Below are positions 25,851 through 34,947 of a stretch of 64,000 nucleotides of DNA, one piece after another. The notes beneath the pieces are model-generated. The model saw nothing but the letters and a program-made list of their open reading frames with translations, was not told where the DNA came from and made no database searches. Within the stretch, counting starts at the first letter, position 1; each line of letters begins with the position of its first letter. The position numbers were made by a program, and so were the translations under genes. Source of the stretch: Parasphingorhabdus flavimaris (GTDB lineage Bacteria; Pseudomonadota; Alphaproteobacteria; Sphingomonadales; Sphingomonadaceae); assembly GCF_013371215.1 (NCBI RefSeq), contig NZ_JABWMH010000002.1, positions 62,001 through 126,000 of the forward strand, in the 5' to 3' direction.

Positions 25851-26282
25851 ATGTTAAACGAGTTTAGGGACTTTATTTTGAAGGGCAACGTGCTCGATCT
25901 GGCGGTGGCGGTGATTATCGGAGCGGCTTTCGCGACGATTACCACGTCCCTGACCGAAGATGTCATCATGCCGATAGTTAGCGCCATTTTCGGCGCTCCC
26001 GATTTCTCCACGATGTTTCTGCTGCTTGGTTCTCCGCCTGCTGATTATGCCGGTACGATGACCGACTATGCTGCGCTGAAGGAAGCGGGCGTACCGATGC
26101 TAGGCTGGGGCCAGTTCCTGACCGTGGTGATCAACTTCGTCATTCTGGCGTTCATTATCTTCATGATCGTCCGCTACGCGACAAGGGTGATGAAAAAATC
26201 GGAAGCCGAAGCAGAAGCGGTTGATACCGGCCCCAGCGAAATTGATCTGTTGATCGAAATCCGGGACAGCCTCAAAAAATAA
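25851..26282 (+). CDS. mscL: Large-conductance mechanosensitive channel MscL
   Basis: Inner-membrane emergency valve for hypo-osmotic shock, 143 aa with two membrane helices. The N-terminal signature FRDFILKGNVLDLAVAVIIGAAFATI and the second helix VVINFVILAFIIFMIVRYATR are canonical. ATG 25851 has GGGAAG upstream. The periplasmic loop is somewhat longer than in E. coli (SPPADYAGTMTDYAALKEAG). Confidence 0.96.
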   Translation: MLNEFRDFILKGNVLDLAVAVIIGAAFATITTSLTEDVIMPIVSAIFGAPDFSTMFLLLGSPPADYAGTMTDYAALKEAGVPMLGWGQFLTVVINFVILAFIIFMIVRYATRVMKKSEAEAEAVDTGPSEIDLLIEIRDSLKK

Positions 26283-26305
26283 CAACAAAATCAGCCATTC
26301 GGGAT

Positions 26306-26324
26306 GGCGATTATCGCCCCTTTT
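26306..26324 (+). terminator. Weak hairpin terminator after mscL
   Basis: GGCGA-TTA-TCGCC followed by CC and TTTT, 24 nt after the mscL stop. Short stem and short T-run make it uncertain. Confidence 0.45.
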
Positions 26325-26569
26325 GCCGCGTGATTTGCCTGGTGCAAAACATGCTGTGCGAGAGGGGCGATTTTCTTTGCCCCGAGAATCGCCGAATTCG
26401 CATCGAAAAACCGCTGAAAACCCCCGCGATCTAAAAAATAATCGTTATATTATAATAGGATAATCGCGGTCATCATTTTTTAAGATACAAGAATATTTTT
26501 CGCTCTTATAGGCCCGCTCAGCTGGTTTGATTCTCAGCTGATTTGAACGACTATAGGGGACTAATTATT

Positions 26570-26794
26570 ATGCGTAAATTCGCTGTTTTGGCTGCATCTG
26601 CAGCCGTATTCGCTTTGAGTGCCTGCAATGCTCCAGCTGAAGAAGCTGCAGTAACTGAAGAAGTTGCGACCGAAGAAGTTGTACCTGCTGAAGACGCTAT
26701 GGTTGCTGAAGAAGTTGCACCGGTAGCTGAAGAAGCAACCGCTGAAGCTGCTCCTGCAGACGAAGCTGCTGCACCTGCAGAAGTTACCGAGTAA
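26570..26794 (+). CDS. Small acidic lipoprotein (paralogue 1)
   Basis: 74-aa lipoprotein: signal MRKFAVLAASAAVFALSAC (Cys19), then a Glu/Ala/Val/Pro-rich low-complexity tail with repeating EEVAxxEE blocks and no aromatic residues. ATG 26570 follows TATAGGGGAC. It has its own strong terminator. A second gene of the same design follows at 26954. I recognise no family; spacer-like or periplasmic charge-buffering roles are possible but unproven. Confidence 0.72.
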   Translation: MRKFAVLAASAAVFALSACNAPAEEAAVTEEVATEEVVPAEDAMVAEEVAPVAEEATAEAAPADEAAAPAEVTE

Positions 26795-26833
26795 GCCTAG
26801 ACTATCTGAAATTCCCTTGGGGGAACTAGAGGA

Positions 26834-26867
26834 GGGTCAACCGGGAAACCGGTTGGCCCTTTTTTTG
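26834..26867 (+). terminator. Strong terminator of lipoprotein gene 1
   Basis: GGGTCAACCGG / CCGGTTGGCCC, 11-bp stem with one wobble, GAAA tetraloop, then T8. Almost identical to the terminator at 27250-27280. Confidence 0.93.
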
Positions 26868-26953
26868 TTGGACGATCGGGAACCATTTCATCGCAGGCTA
26901 GTTGATGTCCTCGAGGGGCCTTTTTTGCTCCTTCTAATTGACGAGGGAATAAT

Positions 26954-27220
26954 ATGCGTAAGATGATGATTTTGACCGCTACTTCGGCTGCCTTGGCGCT
27001 CAGCGCCTGTGCACAGGAAGACACCAGCGGCGCGGAAACCGAAACCGAAGTTCAGGCTCAGGAAGCTGAAATGGAAGCAGACCGTCTCGACGAAGCTGCT
27101 GACAACGCGACCACCGAAGCCGGCGAAGAAATGATGGAAGACAAGGCTGAAGCCATGGAAGACAAGGCTGATGCCCTGGAAGACAAAGCTGACGCTGAAG
27201 AAGGCGTTCTCGCCCAGTAA
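26954..27220 (+). CDS. Small acidic lipoprotein (paralogue 2)
   Basis: 88-aa lipoprotein: signal MRKMMILTATSAALALSAC (Cys19), then an acidic, Glu/Ala/Asp-rich mature part with the internal repeat MEDKAEAMEDKADALEDKAD. A continuous charged helix is predicted, somewhat like Lpp-type spacers, but without a C-terminal Lys. Shares signal-peptide design and terminator sequence with the gene upstream, implying a tandem duplication followed by divergence of the mature part. Confidence 0.75.
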   Translation: MRKMMILTATSAALALSACAQEDTSGAETETEVQAQEAEMEADRLDEAADNATTEAGEEMMEDKAEAMEDKADALEDKADAEEGVLAQ

Positions 27221-27249
27221 TCACGAATTCCCTTTGGGGAACTAGAGGA

Positions 27250-27280
27250 GGGTCAACCGGGAGACCGGTTGGCCCTTTTT
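27250..27280 (+). terminator. Strong terminator of lipoprotein gene 2
   Basis: GGGTCAACCGG / CCGGTTGGCCC with GAGA tetraloop and T5. About 45 bp around it repeat the region at 26812-26867. Confidence 0.93.
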
Positions 27281-27329
27281 CTTGTCTGTGCACTGTTCAT
27301 TCAGAATTATCTCCCTATATAGGCACTGT

Positions 27330-27650
27330 CCGTTTCGGCGGACTATGGTGATAAATGATGGCGTGTAATAGACACTACGGACCCGGGGGCAGTACCCGGC
27401 GGCTCCACCATTTCAGGCGATTTGCAGCGATGCGGGACGCCTTTGTTGATGGGGCCGAATTAGGATCGACGGGTGTTCAAAGGCGTTGTTTTTGCCCGGC
27501 CTGAGTATGCCGTGATTGCTCAAAACCTATAAGTGCAAACGATAATGAAGCACTCGCTATCGCTGCCTAACCCAATGACCTCACGGTCATAAGTTAGAAA
27601 GCTACGCGCGGTTGAACCCACCGGGCAACAGAAGGGAATTCAGCGGTTTG
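27330..27650 (+). ncRNA. ssrA: Permuted two-piece tmRNA (ssrA)
   Basis: Ribosome-rescue RNA in the alphaproteobacterial permuted order: acceptor piece first, coding piece second. The acceptor piece ends at 27410 with T-arm CCGGG/CCCGG, acceptor strand CGGCTCC and encoded ACCA. The coding piece begins at 27451 with GGGGCCG, which pairs with CGGCTCC. The tag frame GCA AAC GAT AAT GAA GCA ... TAA encodes ANDNEALAIAA. The intervening about 40 nt would be removed. The 5' and 3' ends are approximate; a -10-like TATATA lies at 27316. Confidence 0.93.
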
Positions 27651-27685
27651 GAAGGCACCGGGCAACAGAAGCCTTCCACCTTTTC
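27650..27685 (+). terminator. Probable ssrA terminator
   Basis: GGAAGGC (27650-27656) and GCCTTCC (27671-27677) form a perfect 7-bp stem, followed by ACCTTTT. The loop duplicates 16 nt of the ssrA 3' region. Confidence 0.65.
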
Positions 27686-27756
27686 TGACAGCGAATGAAA
27701 ATAATCGGGATGTGCCGGGAAGCTTGCGCCAGCGTTGCGGGCTGTCTGCCCCGCGA

Positions 27757-27987
27757 TCAATATTCGGTGCCGTAAACCCGGTGCAGTTCGATGGCTTCGA
27801 TCATTTTCGCGCCCGCCATGAAAACAGCGCCGGTCGCCGCGAGAAACAGCATTTTTCCGCCCCAGCCGGGATATTGGATCAAATAGTCCTGACCACGGGC
27901 AACGGCGCCGGTGGCAAGGGCATAGGTGATGAGGAACGCCTCGAACTTGGTCTTGATGATGAACAGGCGTTTGAATTTTTTCCACAT
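27757..27987 (-). CDS. Hypothetical 76-aa membrane protein
   Basis: Short protein with a basic N-terminus (MWKKFKRLFIIKTKFEAF) and two hydrophobic stretches (about 17-30 and 45-60: GKMLFLAATGAVFMAGAKMI). I recall similar short proteins in Sphingomonadales but no function. Divergent from nothing obvious; it lies tail-to-tail with ssrA. Confidence 0.65.
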   Translation of the reverse strand: MWKKFKRLFIIKTKFEAFLITYALATGAVARGQDYLIQYPGWGGKMLFLAATGAVFMAGAKMIEAIELHRVYGTEY

Positions 27988-28087
27988 GCCATATCAGTAG
28001 CAAACCCCGTGCCAATCGCAGAAATGCGACGTTTCTTCAGGTATAATATAGTAAACTGTAAGTTAATCCGACAATTGAAGGAATTTG

Positions 28088-29350
28088 CTAGTCGTCGAGC
28101 GCTGACAATCCGCAAATCTCGAGCAGTCTGGTTCGGGCTGTAGTCACCGTTGTGACCAGCGCCGGATCGGACAGCTGATCCGGACTGATGGCCTCTGGCC
28201 AGTTTTTTTCCACCACTGCAGCAATCTGGTCGAGCTTTTCGGGTGTAGCCATGAAGCGCCGGTCCACGGTCGCGGGGTCGGCGACGACCCGCAGCCGCAG
28301 GCAGGCAGGTCCGCCGCCATTGGCCATAGACTGCCTGACATCCACCGGGCAGAGCTGGCGGATCGGGCCGTTGCCGGCGACCAGCTCGGTCAGATAGTTC
28401 CAGACCGCATCATTGTCGCGTGCTTCGGTCGGCAGGATCAGCGCCATCCCGTCCCCGCCCGGAAGTGTCACCAGTTGGGCATTGAAAAGATAGGATTTAA
28501 TCGCGTCTTCCAGGCCGATGTTGCTGGCCGGAACGATGACAATTTCTGCGTCAGGCATGCGTTTGCGGATCGCGTCATAAACCGCCTCGGGCTGTTCGAA
28601 GGCCTGTTCATGGGTGAACAGAACCCGCTCGTTGGCCACCGCCACGACATCATTGTGAAACGCACCCGCCGCTATGGCGATTTCGGCCTGCTGCGCGAAA
28701 ATCACGCGATCCAGGCCCAGGCCATGGATCCGCGCTACCGCCTTGCTCGCCTCGATATGCTGGCGGGCGGGAAAGGGGCCGCCGCTCTTGCCGTAGACAA
28801 ATATCTCGACACCGGCCGCATCATGGGTGGAGCACAAGCGCATATGATTGGCAGCGCCTTCATCGCCGAAGGGCGATGGGACCGGCGCGTGGACCGCGAA
28901 ATATTCGCGATTGGCAAAGGCCATCTGCAATTGCGCCAGTGTCCCGGGCCATTCGTGGCTGCGGTGCGGCATGGTTTGCAGATTGGCGACGGTGAGATGG
29001 CATTTTCCGTCGGGAGCATCGGGCGCGGGCGAAACGGTTGCGGCATTGGCGGCCCACATCGAGGATGCGGAAAAGGACGCGGCGCGCAGATGCGGTTCGG
29101 AGCCATCGATGGTCGTGCCCAGGCTTTCAAGCCAGCCGATATTCGGCCGGCCCAGCGGCATGAAAAACCCCTGTGCCAGCCCCAGACCGAGGTTGTGGCG
29201 CATCTTGGCGATGCCCTGCAAGGCCGCTTCGCGTGGATAGGCCGTTTCACCGGCATTGGTCGAGGAAGCGATATTGCCGACGCTCAGGCCGGCATAATTG
29301 TGGCTCGGCCCGATAATGCCGTCAAAATTGATCTCGACCAGCTTGCTCAT
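28088..29350 (-). CDS. astB: N-succinylarginine dihydrolase AstB
   Basis: Second enzyme of the arginine succinyltransferase (AST) pathway: N2-succinylarginine to succinylornithine, CO2 and ammonia. The 420-aa protein begins VEINFDGIIGPSHNYAGLS and carries the guanidine-site segments GDEGAANHMRLCS and GGGPACLRLRV, the latter with the presumed nucleophilic Cys. Overlaps astA by 4 nt. The usual partners astC, astD and astE are not in this window. Confidence 0.96.
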   Translation of the reverse strand: MSKLVEINFDGIIGPSHNYAGLSVGNIASSTNAGETAYPREAALQGIAKMRHNLGLGLAQGFFMPLGRPNIGWLESLGTTIDGSEPHLRAASFSASSMWAANAATVSPAPDAPDGKCHLTVANLQTMPHRSHEWPGTLAQLQMAFANREYFAVHAPVPSPFGDEGAANHMRLCSTHDAAGVEIFVYGKSGGPFPARQHIEASKAVARIHGLGLDRVIFAQQAEIAIAAGAFHNDVVAVANERVLFTHEQAFEQPEAVYDAIRKRMPDAEIVIVPASNIGLEDAIKSYLFNAQLVTLPGGDGMALILPTEARDNDAVWNYLTELVAGNGPIRQLCPVDVRQSMANGGGPACLRLRVVADPATVDRRFMATPEKLDQIAAVVEKNWPEAISPDQLSDPALVTTVTTARTRLLEICGLSALDD

Positions 29351-30357
29351 CGCGGAATATACCCGATTTCGTCCCCGACCGAGAGGCCGATATTGGCCGC
29401 GGCCTGTTCGTCGATCATGACGCCGTCGTCTTGCTCGCTCAACATGGCATAGGTCGCCTGAAAGTCGCTGAGCTTGCCGTGTGAAATGATCACCTTCGTG
29501 TCGCCTTTGCCGAGAGCGCTGATCCTGGCCGATTTCGCATTGCGGACGCTGGTCACATCATCGGTCTTGGCGATCATCGTCGGGCCACCGTCAAAAATAT
29601 CGACATAGCCGTCATAGGAGAAGTTCTCGTTCTCCAGCATTCGCATGGCGGCACGGCCATTGGGATGAGGGACACCGATGGCGGCCCGCGCGGATTCGCT
29701 GAGCATGGCGGTATAGATCGGGTGCTTGGGCATCAGATCGGCGATGAACTGGTTGCCGTGAATGGCATTGAAATAGTCGGCTTCCTGAAAACTCATGCCG
29801 AAGAAGCGACCGGCGAGACCGTCCCAGAAGGGCGAACCGCCGGCTTCGTCGATAATCCCGCGCAGCTCGGCAAAAATCTTGTCGCCGAAGCGGTCGCGAT
29901 GTTCCTTGATGAACAGGTAGCGGCTGCGGGCCAGCAACATGCCAAGGCCACCGGCGCGTTCGCCCGGGTGCAGGAAAAGACCGCCGACTTCGCTTGCCCC
30001 CTCCAGATCGGTGACCAGGCTGAGCATCTGGGCGCTGAACGTCCGGTCGAGTTCCTTGCTGGTCTGCGAAAGGGTGCTGAGGCGATAGGAATAGAAGGGC
30101 CAGGTCTGTCCGACCTTGGTGAACAGTTGCGAGGTACCGCGCACCGCGCCGGTTTCGACATTTTCCAGCACCATGACAAACAGATCATCGCCCTGCACAT
30201 TGCTGTTGCTCTGATAGGCACGATCCGACCGCTCGAGCTTTTTGGTGAGTGAATCCCGGTCGGCCGGCAGGTTGGTAAATCCGCCGCCGGTCAGTTTCGC
30301 CATTTCGTAAAGATGCTGCAGATCGTCGACCCGCGCTGCGCGTATCCGGAAACTCAT
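29347..30357 (-). CDS. astA: Arginine N-succinyltransferase AstA
   Basis: First enzyme of the AST pathway, transferring succinyl from succinyl-CoA to arginine; GNAT-like, 336 aa. Start at 30357 (MSFRIRAARVDDLQHLYEMA), overlapping the stop of the M20 hydrolase by 4 nt. Motifs: GGFTNLPADRDSL and FLHPGERAGGLGMLLARSRYL (CoA region). Translationally coupled on both sides, so the three genes form one unit. Confidence 0.96.
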   Translation of the reverse strand: MSFRIRAARVDDLQHLYEMAKLTGGGFTNLPADRDSLTKKLERSDRAYQSNSNVQGDDLFVMVLENVETGAVRGTSQLFTKVGQTWPFYSYRLSTLSQTSKELDRTFSAQMLSLVTDLEGASEVGGLFLHPGERAGGLGMLLARSRYLFIKEHRDRFGDKIFAELRGIIDEAGGSPFWDGLAGRFFGMSFQEADYFNAIHGNQFIADLMPKHPIYTAMLSESARAAIGVPHPNGRAAMRMLENENFSYDGYVDIFDGGPTMIAKTDDVTSVRNAKSARISALGKGDTKVIISHGKLSDFQATYAMLSEQDDGVMIDEQAAANIGLSVGDEIGYIPR

Positions 30358-31562
30358 AATCCTCCCTTTTCGGCAATCCGCATGATCGTCAGTGCCGATA
30401 ATTGTGTCCGTTCGACCAGACTTTCTATTATCATATATTCGTCGGAACTGTGAATTGCTCCGCCTCTGACGCCCATAGTATCCACGACCGGAACACCGCA
30501 AGCGGCGATATTATTGCCGTCGCAAACCCCGCCGGTGCCGCGCCAGTTGATATCAAGACCCAGATCCGCGCCGCATTGTTTGACCAGACCGAAAAGCTTC
30601 TGCGCCTGGGCATCAATCGGTTTCGGCGGGCGGCCAAAACCGCCGTGGCAATGGACGTCGAGATCATGCTCCTGGGCGATATCTGCGACCATCTGGTCCA
30701 GTGCCTGTTGTGCCATGGCCTGATCTTCCAGTGTTTTGGGCCGGAAGTTAACCCGCAATATAGCGTGTTCGGGAACCGAATTATTCGGCCCGCCACCATC
30801 GATTTTTGCCGGATTGACGCTCAGCCCCTCGCGGTGCAGCTCTTTCAGTCGCACAGCCATATCCGCCGCTGCGACCAGTGCGTTGCGTCCCTCATCCGGA
30901 TTGCGTCCGGCATGCGCGCTCTTGCCGGTAAAGATGACCGAGAAATTGCCGCTGCCGCCGCGTTCGCCGGCCAGTGTGCCGTCGGGCAGGGCGGGTTCAT
31001 AGGTCAGCGCGGCGGTCTTGCCTTCCGCCAGCCGCCTGATCAGCGCTGCGGACGATCCGGAGCCCACTTCCTCGTCGCTGTTGATCATCACTTCATAGCC
31101 GATCCGGCTGGTATATTCGCTCTGCTCGAGCAATTGCAGCGCGCCGAGCATGACCGATATCCCGCCTTTCATATCGGCAAGACCGGGGCCGTTCAACACG
31201 CCGCTTTCCAGTTCGACAATCTGCTGGAACGGGTGATCCGCCGCAAATACGGTATCCATATGACCGGTCAGCAGAAGGCGGACCGGCGCGTCCGGACGAA
31301 CCGAAGTCACCAGATGTTGGCCGCGCCGGATCTGATCAACATGGCCGTCAGCGCGGACCGCTTCGACCGTTTCAGCATCGATCAGCCTTGTATCGCCCGG
31401 CAAAACGGAAAAGGCGTCTGCCAGCATGGCTGCGACGCTTGCCAGACCGTCGAGATTGGTTGTGCCGCTATTGACCTTCGCCCATTCGAGCGTGCGCGGC
31501 AAAAGCGGCAAGTCGTTTGCTTTTTCCAATATTGCTTTCACGGAGGAGGAATCTGCTTTCAT
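30354..31562 (-). CDS. M20-family metallohydrolase coupled to astA
   Basis: Dizinc peptidase/deacylase of 402 aa, carboxypeptidase G2-like. Metal ligands are visible in LLLTGHMDTVF, GPGLADMKGGISV and MINSDEEVGSGSS, with the dimerisation domain following GKSAHAGRNPDEG. ATG 31562 is chosen; the frame stays open to 31649. Its 4-nt overlap with astA suggests it acts in the same pathway; removal of the succinyl group from succinylglutamate, the job of AstE, is an attractive guess but unproven. Confidence 0.88.
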   Translation of the reverse strand: MKADSSSVKAILEKANDLPLLPRTLEWAKVNSGTTNLDGLASVAAMLADAFSVLPGDTRLIDAETVEAVRADGHVDQIRRGQHLVTSVRPDAPVRLLLTGHMDTVFAADHPFQQIVELESGVLNGPGLADMKGGISVMLGALQLLEQSEYTSRIGYEVMINSDEEVGSGSSAALIRRLAEGKTAALTYEPALPDGTLAGERGGSGNFSVIFTGKSAHAGRNPDEGRNALVAAADMAVRLKELHREGLSVNPAKIDGGGPNNSVPEHAILRVNFRPKTLEDQAMAQQALDQMVADIAQEHDLDVHCHGGFGRPPKPIDAQAQKLFGLVKQCGADLGLDINWRGTGGVCDGNNIAACGVPVVDTMGVRGGAIHSSDEYMIIESLVERTQLSALTIMRIAEKGGL

Positions 31563-31767
31563 TTGAAACCGATAGCATTTGTCGTGAGTCCATGCCAGTC
31601 GCTCTGTCACAGGAAAATGCTGTCTTACAAGGGGCGAGGCTATTATCATCGCGATATGAGCCAGCAGTGGTCACAGGCCCTCGTTACCAATGGAGTATAC
31701 CCTATGGACAAAAGCAGCAGCCGAACCGAACCGTCATTTGTGATCAATCGACAAGATAGAAGAAAAA

Positions 31768-31794
31768 CTGTGGAATTACAGTATAATTTTACAG
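31768..31794. promoter_or_regulatory. 27-bp imperfect palindrome between the ast operon and glcB
   Basis: CTGTGGAATTA and TAATTTTACAG are inverted around 5 bp, matching at 9 of 11 positions. A TATAAT sequence lies inside. It sits in the 455-bp divergent spacer (31563-32017), otherwise empty of genes, and could be an operator for either side. Confidence 0.45.
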
Positions 31795-32017
31795 ATTGCT
31801 CATAAAAATTCTGCGAAGAATAAAAAATTTTCATAACTGTGTAAAGTTTGTAAAGTTCATCTCCGGGAATATCCTTTTTCGCCGCTCTGGTTGTCCATCC
31901 CATTTACAGGGCGAAAAAGAGCCGTCATAGACGGCAGCGATTCCTCCCCGGAACAATTTGAACGGCCCCGGCGTAGATTCTATGCTGCGGGTAAATGCAT
32001 TTGAACGAGGAATTATC

Positions 32018-34123
32018 ATGTCCGAATATGTCAGTCAGAACCAAATCCAGATCGCGCGGGAGCTGTTTGACTTTGTCAACGATCGCGCCTTGTCGGGAAC
32101 CGGAGTGGATCCGGCAGAATTCTGGGCCGGATTTGCCGAACTGCTGGGCAAGTTTGCGCCGCGTAATGCGGAATTGCTCGCCAAGCGCGAAGATATTCAG
32201 GCGCAAATTGACAGCTGGCATATTGACCACAAGGGTCAGCCGATTGATCAGACCGAATATCAAGAGTTTCTGAAAAACATCGGCTATCTTGTTGAGGAAC
32301 CAGCCGCTTTTTCGATCACTACGGAGAATGTCGATCCCGAAATCGCGACCATGGCCGGACCGCAACTGGTGGTGCCCTCGCTCAACGATCGTTTTGTCCT
32401 GAACGCGGCAAACGCGCGCTGGGGCAGCCTTTATGATGCATTTTACGGCACCGATGCTCTCGACGCGCCGCCGGCAAAGCCCGGCGGCTATGATCCGGAA
32501 CGCGGCGCTGCTGTTATCAAGGCGGCCAAGGCCTTTCTGGACGAAACCTTTCCGCTGTCGAGCGGATCATGGACCGACTATGCCGGCGGTGAAATCGGTC
32601 TGGCCGAACCTTCGCAGCTGGTTGGCCGCAATGGCCAGTCGCTTCTGCTCAAGCATAACGGACTGCACGCGGAAGTTGTCATCGATCCTGCCCACCCCAT
32701 CGGCAAGGATGATCCCGCCAATATTGCCGATGTTCTGATGGAAGCGGCATTGACCACGATCATCGACATGGAAGATTCAGTCGCGGCGGTGGATGCCGAA
32801 GACAAGACACTGGCCTATGCAAACTGGCTCGGCCTGATGCGCGGCGATCTCGATGCGTCCTTCGAAAAGGGCGGCAAGTTGGTCGAACGCAAGGCCAATC
32901 CGGATCGCGACTATGTCGATCCCGACGGCAAGCCATTCACTCTGCCGGGCCGCAGCCTGATGTTTGTCCGCAATGTCGGGCATCTGATGACCAACCCCGC
33001 GGTGTTGCTTGCTGACGGTTCGGAAGCGCCGGAAGGCCTGCTCGACGGTGTGTTCACCAGCCTGATCGCGATGCACGATATCAAGGGACTGGGCGAATTG
33101 CGCAACAGCCGCGCCGGTTCCATCTACATCGTGAAGCCGAAGATGCACGGGCCGGAAGAATGCGGCTTCACCAATGATCTGTTCGATGCCGTCGAAGATC
33201 TGCTGGGCCTCGACCGCAATACGCTGAAGGTTGGCGTGATGGACGAGGAACGCCGTACGTCCGCCAATCTCGCGGCCTGTATCCATGCGGTGAAGGACAG
33301 GGTCGTGTTCATCAACACCGGTTTCCTCGACCGGACAGGTGACGAAATCCACACCTCCATGCAGGCGGGCGCGATGCTGGCCAAGGGTGATATCAAGAAA
33401 AGCGACTGGATCACCGCCTATGAACAGCGCAACGTCGCCATCGGCCTGGCTTGCGGCATGTCCGGCAAAGCGCAGATCGGCAAGGGCATGTGGGCCGCGC
33501 CCGACATGATGGCCGACATGATGGAGCAGAAAATCGGCCATCCGATGACCGGCGCCAACACCGCCTGGGTACCCAGCCCGACGGCTGCGACGTTGCACGC
33601 GATCCACTATCACCGGGTCAATGTGTTCGACCGGCAGAAAGAGGTCACAGCGGACGGCATAGCGCCGCTCGACAAATTGCTGAGCGTGCCGCTGGCGGAC
33701 GGCCACAACTGGTCGGACGCGGAAATCGAGCATGAGCTGGACAACAACGCACAGGGCATCTTGGGCTATGTCGTGCGCTGGATCGATCAGGGAATCGGCT
33801 GTTCCAAGGTGCCCGACATCAATGATGTCGGCCTGATGGAAGACCGCGCCACCCTGCGGATATCATCCCAGCATATGGCCAATTGGATGCTGCACGGCGT
33901 CTGTTCGGCCGAACAGGTCGATGCGGCCCTGTTACGGATGGCGGCCAAGGTGGACGCGCAGAATGCGGGCGATCCGCTCTACCGTCCCATGGCCCCCGAT
34001 CCCGATAGCAGTCTGGCGTTTCAGGCAGCGCGTGATCTGGTGTTCAAGGGCGTCGAGCAGCCGAGCGGCTATACCGAGCCGTTGCTGCATGCCTATCGGC
34101 GGAAGCTGAAGGCGGCCGGCTAG
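32018..34123 (+). CDS. glcB: Malate synthase G
   Basis: Condenses glyoxylate and acetyl-CoA to malate in the glyoxylate/glycolate route; 701 aa, the length of the G isoform. Signature stretches include [49 protein letters not shown] and [17 protein letters not shown] 32018 follows ACGAGG. It overlaps the convergent ksgA by 4 nt. No isocitrate lyase is in the window. Confidence 0.97.
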   Translation: MSEYVSQNQIQIARELFDFVNDRALSGTGVDPAEFWAGFAELLGKFAPRNAELLAKREDIQAQIDSWHIDHKGQPIDQTEYQEFLKNIGYLVEEPAAFSITTENVDPEIATMAGPQLVVPSLNDRFVLNAANARWGSLYDAFYGTDALDAPPAKPGGYDPERGAAVIKAAKAFLDETFPLSSGSWTDYAGGEIGLAEPSQLVGRNGQSLLLKHNGLHAEVVIDPAHPIGKDDPANIADVLMEAALTTIIDMEDSVAAVDAEDKTLAYANWLGLMRGDLDASFEKGGKLVERKANPDRDYVDPDGKPFTLPGRSLMFVRNVGHLMTNPAVLLADGSEAPEGLLDGVFTSLIAMHDIKGLGELRNSRAGSIYIVKPKMHGPEECGFTNDLFDAVEDLLGLDRNTLKVGVMDEERRTSANLAACIHAVKDRVVFINTGFLDRTGDEIHTSMQAGAMLAKGDIKKSDWITAYEQRNVAIGLACGMSGKAQIGKGMWAAPDMMADMMEQKIGHPMTGANTAWVPSPTAATLHAIHYHRVNVFDRQKEVTADGIAPLDKLLSVPLADGHNWSDAEIEHELDNNAQGILGYVVRWIDQGIGCSKVPDINDVGLMEDRATLRISSQHMANWMLHGVCSAEQVDAALLRMAAKVDAQNAGDPLYRPMAPDPDSSLAFQAARDLVFKGVEQPSGYTEPLLHAYRRKLKAAG

Positions 34124-34947
34124 GAGAGCAGTCTGGCGAGTTCGACGAACTCGGATACCGCGAGTGTTTCGGGCCGGCGCTGGCTGTCGATGCCGGCCTG
34201 CTCGAGCGCTTCGAGACCGCCGGGCAGTTTCTTGAGGCTTTGCCGGAGCATCTTGCGTCTCTGGCTGAATGCGGTTTGCGTCAGGATCTCGAGCTTGGCG
34301 AAATCGACCCCTTCGGGCTGGGCCGTAGGAACGATATGGACCACCGCCGACATGACCTTCGGCGGCGGCGTGAAGGCCGAGCGGTGGACGGTCATCGCGA
34401 GCTTCGCGGTGCTGCGCCACTGGGCGAGGATCGACAGGCGGCCATAGGCGCTGGACCCCGGCTGGGCGACGATCCGGTCGGCGACCTCGCGCTGGAACAT
34501 CAGGGTGAGCGACTGCCACTGCGGCGGCCATTGCGGTGCCGACAGCCATTTGACCAGCAGCGCCGACCCGACATTATAGGGCAGGTTGGACAGGATATGG
34601 AACGGACCGTCGAACAGGCTGCCATGGTCCAGCGCCAGCGCATCCTCGTTGATCAGCGTCAGCTTGCCGGGGAAATGGTCTGCAAGTTCGGACAGGGCGG
34701 GCAGGCAGCGTTCATCCCGTTCCACTGCGGTCACCTTCGCACCGGCCTGTAACAGGGCGCGGGTCAGGCCACCGGGACCGGGGCCGACTTCGAAGACGGA
34801 CTGGTCGTCGAGACTACCGGGGACGGCAGCGATCCGGTCGAGAAGCTGCATGTCGAACAGGAAATTCTGGCCCAGCGCCTTGCTCGCGGTCAGACCATGT
34901 TTCTTGATCACCTCCCGCAGCGGGGGCAGGGCAACAGGCTGATTCAA
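34120..34947 (-). CDS. rsmA: 16S rRNA A1518/A1519 dimethyltransferase RsmA/KsgA
   Basis: Dimethylates two adjacent adenines in helix 45 of 16S rRNA; 275 aa. SAM site [16 protein letters not shown], catalytic [15 protein letters not shown] and the N-terminal [12 protein letters not shown] are intact. Overlaps pdxA upstream by 4 nt. Last gene of the lptD-surA-pdxA-rsmA cluster, the same order as in E. coli. Confidence 0.97.
   Translation of the reverse strand: MNQPVALPPLREVIKKHGLTASKALGQNFLFDMQLLDRIAAVPGSLDDQSVFEVGPGPGGLTRALLQAGAKVTAVERDERCLPALSELADHFPGKLTLINEDALALDHGSLFDGPFHILSNLPYNVGSALLVKWLSAPQWPPQWQSLTLMFQREVADRIVAQPGSSAYGRLSILAQWRSTAKLAMTVHRSAFTPPPKVMSAVVHIVPTAQPEGVDFAKLEILTQTAFSQRRKMLRQSLKKLPGGLEALEQAGIDSQRRPETLAVSEFVELARLLS

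Noticed and set aside
26879-26903. GGAAC-N16-AGTT upstream of the second acidic lipoprotein, EcfG-like
   Set aside because: One mismatch in a short motif; could be chance. Worth including only in a genome-wide motif scan.
28475-29452. 325-codon plus-strand open frame opposite astB
   Set aside because: Antisense shadow of AstB with no protein family features.
30402-31805. 467-codon plus-strand open frame opposite the M20 hydrolase
   Set aside because: Antisense to a clear metalloenzyme; no domain seen.
31950-31975. GGAAC-N17-CGTA upstream of glcB, resembling an EcfG (general stress) promoter
   Set aside because: Spacing and -10 deviate from GGAAC-N16-CGTT; not strong enough to list as a promoter.
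32777-33733. 318-codon minus-strand open frame inside glcB
   Set aside because: Shadow of malate synthase G; His/Arg/Asp-rich composition typical of antisense frames.
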